DNA of 52,759 nt. Origin: Opitutia bacterium. Its GTDB lineage: Bacteria > Verrucomicrobiota > Verrucomicrobiia > Opitutales > JABJCN01. This document shows positions 44,795 through 51,306 of this stretch, one piece after another (position 1 is the first letter of the stretch; every line of letters starts with the position of its first letter). The stretch spans positions 1 to 52,759 of the forward strand of contig JABJCN010000202.1 in assembly GCA_018668635.1 (NCBI GenBank), in the 5' to 3' direction. The translations under genes were made by a program, and so were the position numbers. A model generated the notes under the pieces. It made no database searches. It was not told the origin of the DNA and saw only the letters and a list, made by a program, of their open reading frames with translations.

Positions 44795-46261
44795 TCAACT
44801 GTCGGCTAATCTGGAAAAACGCTGATAGGCGGCTTGCCAACTAACTGTATCCTTCGGCAGATAAGACTCTACATCCATTGACTCACCGACAACCTGTCGG
44901 GCATCTTCAAGATTTTCCAAGTGCCCCAAGGTAATGGCTTGAACAATAATGTTTCCAAGCGCGGTGGCTTCGGCTGGTCCGGCCACGACCTCCATGCCGG
45001 TAGCATTGGCCGCAAACTGATTAAGCAGGGCGTTCTTGCTGCCACCACCAACTATATGTAGTTTGTTAAGGGTGCGACCTGTTAATTCAGAAACCTCAAA
45101 CAGACGACGACGATAAAGAAGGGCCAGACTTTCCAGGGCACACCGGATATAGGCACCAGGAGATGCAGGGACTGGCTGGCCAGTGTCTAAACAGAATTTT
45201 TTGATGGCCTCCAACATGTTGTCGGGGCTGAAGAAACAATCATCGTCAGGATTGATGAGGCTAACGAACGGCTCCGCCTCGGTGGCAAGCTGAGCAAGGG
45301 CTGCGTAATCATAGCTTTGACCGAGCTTCTGCCATTCACGCCGACATTCCTGTACGACCCAAAGGCCGGTAACATTCCTCAGTAGGCGCACCGTATTGCC
45401 ATAGCCAATCTCGTTGGTGAAATTTAATTCACGGGACTGGTCACTGATAATTGGCTTGGCCAACTCGACACCGATAAGGCTCCAAGTGCCGGAGCTAAGA
45501 TAAGCCCAGTCCTCCCCCACTGCTGGTACGGCGGCCACAGCAGCACCGGTATCATGACTACAAGTGGCAATGACATCAATTCCGCCCAAGCCGGAAGCTT
45601 CTGCCAATTCTGGTTTTAAGGGTCCAAGGTGAGTTCCTGAAGACACAATATCCGCAAACTTGTTGCGGGACCACCCCATCGCACTTATCAACGTATCAGA
45701 CCAATCTCCCGAACGCGGGTCATACATCTGGGTTGTGCTGGCCATGGATCCCTCGGCCTTCGCTACGCCACAGAGCAAGTGGTTGAACCCGTCGCCCAAC
45801 GGCAGAATCGTAGCTGCCTTATCCAAACGTTCCGGTGTTTCTGCCCCCAGTTGATATAGAGTGTTGAACTTAATGAACTGGATGCCTGTCTCCCCGTAAA
45901 CTTCTTCCCAAGGAACCTTGGAAAATACATGATCCACGCCCTGTTGGTTTCGTTCGTTACGATAACAAAAGGTCGGCTCTATAATTTCACCTTCAGCATC
46001 GAGAAGAAAGTAATCCACGCCCCACCCATCGACGCTGATACTGGAAATGGGAAGGTTTCGTTCACCCGCGATCTTCAATCCCTTCTGCACCTCGGCAAAG
46101 AGCTGGGAAACATTCCAGTGTAAGCCATGCCGCGAATCTTCCAGGGGAATGTTGGGGAATCGATGCAACTCCTCAAGGGCAAGCTGGCCGGCGTTTAAGG
46201 TTCCCAACATAAGGCGGCCACTCTCGGCACCAAAGTCACAAGCTAGATAATGAGTCGACAT
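44795..46261 (-). CDS. rhaB: Rhamnulokinase-type FGGY sugar kinase
   Basis: RhaB phosphorylates L-rhamnulose to L-rhamnulose-1-P, the aldolase substrate. The 488-residue protein has the FGGY layout: ATP-site start LACDFGAESGR, ISVDGWGVDYFLLD, CSHDTGAAVAAVP, YLSSGTWSLIG, and the RhaB-like LRNVTGLWVVQECRREW. The C-terminal IVGGGSKNALLNQFAA region is also present. These features favour rhamnulokinase, but a fuculokinase or a kinase acting on both sugars cannot be excluded. It is the only gene on its strand here and has a small palindrome in its leader. Confidence 0.88.
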   Translation of the reverse strand: MSTHYLACDFGAESGRLMLGTLNAGQLALEELHRFPNIPLEDSRHGLHWNVSQLFAEVQKGLKIAGERNLPISSISVDGWGVDYFLLDAEGEIIEPTFCYRNERNQQGVDHVFSKVPWEEVYGETGIQFIKFNTLYQLGAETPERLDKAATILPLGDGFNHLLCGVAKAEGSMASTTQMYDPRSGDWSDTLISAMGWSRNKFADIVSSGTHLGPLKPELAEASGLGGIDVIATCSHDTGAAVAAVPAVGEDWAYLSSGTWSLIGVELAKPIISDQSRELNFTNEIGYGNTVRLLRNVTGLWVVQECRREWQKLGQSYDYAALAQLATEAEPFVSLINPDDDCFFSPDNMLEAIKKFCLDTGQPVPASPGAYIRCALESLALLYRRRLFEVSELTGRTLNKLHIVGGGSKNALLNQFAANATGMEVVAGPAEATALGNIIVQAITLGHLENLEDARQVVGESMDVESYLPKDTVSWQAAYQRFSRLADS

Positions 46262-46265
46262 ATAA

Positions 46266-46280
46266 CTGCATAATTTGCAG
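46266..46280. promoter_or_regulatory. Palindrome in the rhaB leader, possible operator
   Basis: CTGCA-TAATT-TGCAG is a perfect inverted repeat with 5-base arms, located 5-19 bases upstream of the rhaB start codon. It could bind a regulator or affect translation. It does not match the repeats seen upstream of pduL. Confidence 0.3.
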
Positions 46281-46398
46281 ATGCTGTTTATGAAGGTCGA
46301 GCGGATTTTACACCTCCATCAATGAAATTGATAGAAAGATAACCCGTCTAGGCAACGGGACGGTTGCAGAAGACTCGATGACCCAAAAAAGAAAGAGG

Positions 46399-46515
46399 TC
46401 AACGGGTGGAATACGCAAAAATTACCAGAAGAGTTACGGCCAGAATTCCTCCAATTAAAAAAATGAAGGGATGCGACGATAAAGATGTTGATGTTAAAAA
46501 AACCATTTGACTCAT
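46399..46515 (-). CDS. Possible 38-residue single-span membrane peptide
   Basis: An ATG at 46515 opens a 38-codon frame ending in TGA at 46399-46401. The peptide has a Ser/Thr-rich start (MSQMVFLTSTSLSSHP), one strongly hydrophobic segment (about 17-34, FIFLIGGILAVTLLVIFAY) and a basic end (STR). This is a typical layout for a small membrane protein. No Shine-Dalgarno is seen, but most genes here lack one. It lies between rhaB and a lipoprotein gene on the same strand. Short hydrophobic frames can arise by chance, so confidence is low. Confidence 0.35.
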   Translation of the reverse strand: MSQMVFLTSTSLSSHPFIFLIGGILAVTLLVIFAYSTR

Positions 46516-46608
46516 TGTTCGGCTAACAAACAACAATATCTACCGAAGGAATCATTCGGAAATATTTTTTCAATCATTCATGCCAGGAGGCCAAATGCTT
46601 TCGGGCGA

Positions 46609-47163
46609 CTACAGCGGACTGTAGGGGATTTTGCCCTGTATCCATACTTGTCTGCTGGCCTCCTCGTGATTGGCATTGAAATAAATCTCCGGGCCATGAG
46701 GAATGCCATCTGTATAATTATACTCAACTTGAATGTGCCCGGTCGCATCATCAATACTGATGACCCTACCCGAGAAAAGTTGGCCTGAAGGATTGTGGAA
46801 TATGCCATCTGCACGTTCCTCAAAATCAACTTCCCAGCCGGCATCCGTGCCGACCCATAAATCTGCGGACGACCAACGGGATACGGCCCGGCCACTTGCA
46901 TCCTTAAAACTCAATGGACGTCCGGCACCAACCAGGATCTCATAATGTGCCACACCATTATTTAGGATGGCCAACCTGCCACTGTAAGGCTTGTCTGATG
47001 AGTCATGAAACAAGCCATGACGAATTTGAAATTCTGTTTTAAATAAATCCACCTCCCCCTTCCACTCTTTCACAATTGAACCGTCTCCGGTTTTCCCAGA
47101 GGGGGAACAGGCAATCAGTGTTGTAAGGGTAATTAACGCTAACAGGAACAGGGGGTAGTTCAT
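46609..47163 (-). CDS. Putative lipoprotein with MORN-like repeats
   Basis: The 184-residue protein starts with a lipoprotein signal (hydrophobic 5-17, then lipobox LIAC with Cys19), so it is probably attached to a membrane. The rest has weak MORN/YwqK-like units: PYSGRLAILNNG, LFSGRVISIDDATG and DGIPHGPEIYFN. No enzyme motif is seen. It is divergent from the plus-strand MORN-repeat gene at 47330, which suggests that the two act together or arose from a common ancestor (inference). Function unknown. Confidence 0.7.
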   Translation of the reverse strand: MNYPLFLLALITLTTLIACSPSGKTGDGSIVKEWKGEVDLFKTEFQIRHGLFHDSSDKPYSGRLAILNNGVAHYEILVGAGRPLSFKDASGRAVSRWSSADLWVGTDAGWEVDFEERADGIFHNPSGQLFSGRVISIDDATGHIQVEYNYTDGIPHGPEIYFNANHEEASRQVWIQGKIPYSPL

Positions 47164-47329
47164 GACCAGAAAGTAGGTAAGAAATTTATGTAGAGGAAAA
47201 AGGCAATGATCTTTAATATGAGGTGATCTTTACCGATGCCAAATCCGTAGTCCATGGTTTTGACTTTTTCATTCATAGCGATCTATATGGGTGCACAAAT
47301 CCAATTAAATTGAAGTAGCTCCAAGAACT

Positions 47330-47872
47330 TTGAAATATAAAATTATAATAGCCCTCACGTTATACATCTGGGCACCAATTGTGGCTCAGGAAAAGCTATT
47401 TCATGAGTCAACCTTTGTCGAATTTGGAGCACTCAAGGCCGGTGAAGACGGACTTCAATACACATCAGGAAAGGAGGATCCATTTTCTGGTGTTTCAATA
47501 GAATACTATCCCGATGGCACAAAGAGAAATATCTACACATGGGAGAAAGGACAGGAAAACGGACTGCATACAGTTTGGCATGAAGAGACTGGCCTTAAAA
47601 AGCAGGAGGTGCTCTATTCAGAAGGGAGGATGGATGGCATCGCCATCGAGTGGCACCCTGATGGATACCTAAAATCTCTGAAGCATTATGCGAAAGGTAA
47701 AAAACATGGTCTATTCCTTGGCTGGCATCCAAACGGGCAATTAGCCAACGCTGGGTTTTATGAGGAGGATCAACCATCAGGTTTAAATATTGAGAAAGGC
47801 CCGGACGGGGAATTAATAAAGGAAATTCTTTATCGTGACGGGAAACTCTTACAGGCACCCAAAAAGGATTGA
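47330..47872 (+). CDS. Secreted MORN-variant (YwqK-like) repeat protein
   Basis: This 180-residue protein has a signal peptide (about 1-19, ending PIVAQ) and several MORN-variant repeats of about 23 residues: FSGVSIEYYPDGTKRN, ENGLHTVWHEETG, MDGIAIEWHPDGYLKS, KHGLFLGWHPNGQLA and PSGLNIEKGPDGELI. Such repeats are often labelled as YwqK antitoxin-like, but nothing here suggests a toxin partner. The start is TTG at 47330, as no ATG lies in frame near the signal peptide. It converges on the large Pmp-like gene with 25 bases between. Confidence 0.8.
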   Translation: MKYKIIIALTLYIWAPIVAQEKLFHESTFVEFGALKAGEDGLQYTSGKEDPFSGVSIEYYPDGTKRNIYTWEKGQENGLHTVWHEETGLKKQEVLYSEGRMDGIAIEWHPDGYLKSLKHYAKGKKHGLFLGWHPNGQLANAGFYEEDQPSGLNIEKGPDGELIKEILYRDGKLLQAPKKD

Positions 47873-47897
47873 ATCCAACGCGACCTGATTAAAACAG

Positions 47898-50800
47898 TTA
47901 CTCGACCAATACAACGCGATAAAACGCACGGCGGAGAGAAACTTCGGCAGAAATGTTTGTTGAGGTTTCAGTTTCAACAGCAGCATGTGGTCCAGTAAGA
48001 TCACTCCAGGTTTTCAAGTCTACCGAGGATTGAACCGTATAGTTTTTGCCCGGGATGCTTTCCCAGGTAAGGCTGAAGTCAACGCCACCATTGCTTTTCA
48101 ATTCATTGGCCATGAATCCGGAATTCCCATCCTTGGGGTCTGTACCAAGTTTGTATTCCTGGAGATTCGACAGATTATCGCCATCAGGATCTGCCCCGCT
48201 ATCATCACTGGCCAAGTCAAGTCCATGTTCCGTTTCCCAACTGTCAGGAAGGCCATCGGAATCCCCGTCGCCTGTTTCAGGTTCGGTGACGGTGATTGAA
48301 AAGGATTGTTCCGCCGATAAGGAATTCGGCGCATCATCCGTCACCTTGACGGTGACCTCATATATATTGTCACCATCCGTATCGGTCGGGTTCAAAAAGT
48401 CCGGTGCCTGTTTGAAACTAAGCTGCCCTGTGGCTACATCCACATTTAAAAGAGACTGGTCAACACCACCCGAAAGACTGTAGGCCAATTCATCCCCATC
48501 CGGGTCAACAGCAATCACCGTGGTGACAACTGAAGCATCCCCCGGTAAACTTAAGGCAACCTGGGATTGCCCTCCATGACTGGTGAAGGAAGGAGATTGG
48601 TTTTCAGCAACATCCGTTACAGTAACCGTGACCGCCTGAGTAACCGTGACCGTACCATCTCCAACCTGCAGGGTCAGCTCGTGGACATTGTCCGTGTTGG
48701 CATCACCGGGGGTTTCAAAGTCAGGAGATGACTTGAATGTCAGAACCCCAGTGGAAGAGACAAGGTCGAACAACGCAGCGTCAACTCCGCCGGCCAAGGT
48801 GAACGCCAGGGTATCTCCCGCGTCAGCGTCGGCTGCCGTCAAAGTGGCAACAGCAGTCTGGTTCTCCGCCGCGGCCAGGGCAAATGAGGAAAGCGTAAAC
48901 GCAGGTGCATCATTGACATCTGTCACTGTAACCGTGACCGCCTGAGTAACCGTGACCGTGCCATCTCCAACCTGCAGGGTCAGCTCATGGACATTGTCCG
49001 TGTTGGCATCACCAGGGGTTTCAAAGTCGGGAGACGACTTGAATGCCAGAACCCCAGTGGAAGAGGCAAGGTCGAACAACGCAGCGTCAGCTCCGCCGGC
49101 CAAGGTGAACGCCAGGGTATCTCCCGCGTCAGCGTCGGCTGCCGTCAAAGTGGCAACAGCAGTCTGATTCTCCACGGTGGTCAGTGTAAACGAAGCAAGT
49201 GTAAATGCTGGCGGACGGTTCCCATCGAACTCATGGGCCCCCATGTCCACGATCTCCCGGAAGGTTCGAACCTTATCCCCCAGGTCAAGCGACAAGGATT
49301 CCGCAATATTCGTATCACTGTCAAGGTCAGCTGAATCTACAGGCAGGGATGCTGTATCCCCGACATCAATGGCCGGGGAATCATTGGCCAATGTAAAATC
49401 CGTATTGGCTGCATCAGTGAACCTTGGGTCAGCGTCCAGATTTGACTGACCGGCATACCCACCCTCCACGATGCTGTGATTGATCGTTAGGTTGGTGGCT
49501 TCAATCGGGTTTCCCTGCGTGGTAGCAGTATTGCCATACAGGATGCAGTTGGTAAGCGTTTTACCAGCTCCATCATAGATCGCCGCGCCGATCGCGGCAG
49601 TATTTCCGTAAAATGTGCAATTAACAGACGTTGGTGGATTATAAATCGCGCCACCGGAGTCCGTGGCAGTGTTATTGGCAAACAGGCAATTGGACAGCAG
49701 GCCACCGACACCATCAACCTCATTCCATATTGCCGCACCGACCTGCGCAGTATTTCGCAAAAAAGTACAGTTGTAGATATCGGGCTGTGCGTTCCAGTTC
49801 ACAATTCCTGATCCGCCACCTTCAGTTGCACTGGAGGAATTATCGGTGAATGTGCACTTTACAATGACAGGGTTCACGGTGCCAACAGCATCGAAATAGT
49901 TGTATATCCCTGCACCAAAAGCTGAAATATTAAAGGAAAACGTACAACCGGTTATCACTGGAGCACCATCATAATTGAAAATTCCACCGCCACCACCCAA
50001 GCCTGTATTTGTTCCCTCGGTGTTACTGCTAAAATTGCAGTTCAAGATTTTGGGAGCTCCATCAAGGTTATAGAGGCCGCCGCCATAATCCGCATAATTG
50101 CTGTCGAACGAGCAACCGGTGAAATCGGGACTCCCCTGATAATTGAAGACCCCGCCACCACCATAATCTCCTGAATCCTGATTGGAGCTGAAAGAGGTGT
50201 CTGTAAATACAGGGTTGCCTGACCAATTGGCCAGTCCGCCGCCGGCATAATTGGACGTGTTTCCACTGAAGATACAGGCATCAAATTCCGGGGTCCCCTG
50301 ATCGCTCTCCACTCCGCCTCCGGCTCCGGCACTGGTTGTGTTGGCGGAAAAAGTACAGCGTGTAAACTTTGGGCTTGTAGAGACAATTTCAGCACCACCC
50401 CCGCCATAGACTGATTCATTGTTTGAAAAAATGCAATCCGTGGCAAGGAAGGTGCCAGTACCGCTTACTTGCAACGCTCCACCAACGCCATCAAGGGCAA
50501 AATTGCCGGAAAAGGAGCAATTACTGAACTGCGGAGAAGCATTCAGGGAATTGACCGCGCCACCATCATAAAATGCAGAATTACCGGTAAAGGAGCAACC
50601 TGTGAAAATTGGGTTGGACGATGATCCCTCCACATGAACAGCACCGCCGGTGGTGGCCTCGTTATCCTTGAAAGTGACATTGCTGACTGTCGGACTGCCG
50701 GCGATAATATAAAGTCCGCCTCCAACACTATACTCTCCGGTTCCACTATCAGCGCTACCATTGGATATCGTAACGCCATCCAAGATGGCAGTTTCATCCG

Positions 50801-51230
50801 TATCGCCTCCGGTCACCACATGGATGGAATCCTCGGAACCATCAGCGGACGAACCAATCCCACCACTTAGAATTGTTTCATTAACTGATGAATCCCGTTG
50901 GGTTCGCTGCGTTTCCGTCCCAGCAAAACCTCCATAAAGAGATACACCGGACTTTAACTCAAAGGAGGCAAAACGATCTCCCTCGAAAACCGCATCACCA
51001 TAGTCCGGGTAATAGGTCCCGGAAGAGACCCAAATCTCATCCCCGGTCTGCGCATATAATAATGCGTCCTGTACTGAATACAGTGCATCCGCCCATGAAG
51101 TACCCTCCCCGTCTTCATCCGCATCAAACTGAACATAGATGACTGCAGCAAACAGACGTGAAAAGACCATTAATCCAAGGAGGACAAACAGCAAGAGGCG
51201 GGCTATACTGGAAGACCGGGAAAAAAACAT
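47898..51230 (-). CDS. Large secreted Pmp-repeat/cadherin-like surface protein
   Basis: From the ATG at 51230 the product has 1110 residues. Order of parts: a signal peptide (about 1-32, ending LFAA); a pectate-lyase-like beta-helix start (YVQFDADEDGEGTSWADAL); many repeats of 25-30 residues (about 140-600) with the Pmp patterns GGA/GGG and FxxCxFSxN. Three cadherin-like domains (about 670-975) follow, two of them near identical. A calcium-type thrombospondin-3 motif comes next (DGDSDGLPDSWE...DPDGDNLSNLQEY, about 983-1030), then a C-terminal domain with SFTLTWESIPGKNYTVQSS-like sequence found in many verrucomicrobial exported proteins. It is probably an adhesin or matrix protein. The frame extends 69 bases upstream without a signal peptide. 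It lies 76 bases downstream of the propeller gene. Confidence 0.88.
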   Translation of the reverse strand: MFFSRSSSIARLLLFVLLGLMVFSRLFAAVIYVQFDADEDGEGTSWADALYSVQDALLYAQTGDEIWVSSGTYYPDYGDAVFEGDRFASFELKSGVSLYGGFAGTETQRTQRDSSVNETILSGGIGSSADGSEDSIHVVTGGDTDETAILDGVTISNGSADSGTGEYSVGGGLYIIAGSPTVSNVTFKDNEATTGGAVHVEGSSSNPIFTGCSFTGNSAFYDGGAVNSLNASPQFSNCSFSGNFALDGVGGALQVSGTGTFLATDCIFSNNESVYGGGGAEIVSTSPKFTRCTFSANTTSAGAGGGVESDQGTPEFDACIFSGNTSNYAGGGLANWSGNPVFTDTSFSSNQDSGDYGGGGVFNYQGSPDFTGCSFDSNYADYGGGLYNLDGAPKILNCNFSSNTEGTNTGLGGGGGIFNYDGAPVITGCTFSFNISAFGAGIYNYFDAVGTVNPVIVKCTFTDNSSSATEGGGSGIVNWNAQPDIYNCTFLRNTAQVGAAIWNEVDGVGGLLSNCLFANNTATDSGGAIYNPPTSVNCTFYGNTAAIGAAIYDGAGKTLTNCILYGNTATTQGNPIEATNLTINHSIVEGGYAGQSNLDADPRFTDAANTDFTLANDSPAIDVGDTASLPVDSADLDSDTNIAESLSLDLGDKVRTFREIVDMGAHEFDGNRPPAFTLASFTLTTVENQTAVATLTAADADAGDTLAFTLAGGADAALFDLASSTGVLAFKSSPDFETPGDANTDNVHELTLQVGDGTVTVTQAVTVTVTDVNDAPAFTLSSFALAAAENQTAVATLTAADADAGDTLAFTLAGGVDAALFDLVSSTGVLTFKSSPDFETPGDANTDNVHELTLQVGDGTVTVTQAVTVTVTDVAENQSPSFTSHGGQSQVALSLPGDASVVTTVIAVDPDGDELAYSLSGGVDQSLLNVDVATGQLSFKQAPDFLNPTDTDGDNIYEVTVKVTDDAPNSLSAEQSFSITVTEPETGDGDSDGLPDSWETEHGLDLASDDSGADPDGDNLSNLQEYKLGTDPKDGNSGFMANELKSNGGVDFSLTWESIPGKNYTVQSSVDLKTWSDLTGPHAAVETETSTNISAEVSLRRAFYRVVLVE
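48612..48917 (-). repeat. 306-bp tandem repeat unit A (cadherin-like domain)
   Basis: Together with the next unit this forms a tandem duplication of 306 bases (102 codons) inside the Pmp/cadherin-like gene. The units share long identical stretches, for example from 48634 and 48940 onward, with only scattered substitutions. One end of each unit (around ENQTAVATL and the following linker) is less similar. Confidence 0.85.
48918..49223 (-). repeat. 306-bp tandem repeat unit B (cadherin-like domain)
   Basis: This is the second copy of the 306-base unit. The encoded domains differ at only a few residues, such as GGADAALFDLASS versus GGVDAALFDLVSS. Such similarity at DNA level points to recent duplication or ongoing conversion. 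Confidence 0.85.
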
Positions 51231-51306
51231 GGTGGCGGGCAGACGAAAATAGGTGAACAGTGTGAGATGCAACATTATGCGGAAAAGAGCCATCCGCAAG
51301 AATTTT

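Larger units (their letters stand above)
46262..46608. other. 347-base gap between rhaB and the lipoprotein gene
   Basis: This AT-rich stretch includes the rhaB leader with a palindrome and, on the minus strand, a possible 38-residue membrane-peptide gene. No terminator, RNA gene or repeat was recognised in the rest. Runs of A (AAAAAA) occur near 46385 and 46470. Confidence 0.5.

Noticed and set aside
44795-46261. Fuculokinase (FucK) as the primary name
   Set aside because: Motifs such as LRNVTGLWVVQECRREW and CDFGAESGR fit RhaB better, although activity on fuculose is not excluded.
47330-47872. Antitoxin of a toxin-antitoxin pair
   Set aside because: It has a signal peptide and MORN repeats, and no toxin-like gene is adjacent. 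The label comes from a loose family name.
49480-50800. CRISPR-like or other DNA repeats in the Pmp region
   Set aside because: The regularity is at protein level with degenerate codons. There are no identical direct repeats with spacers.
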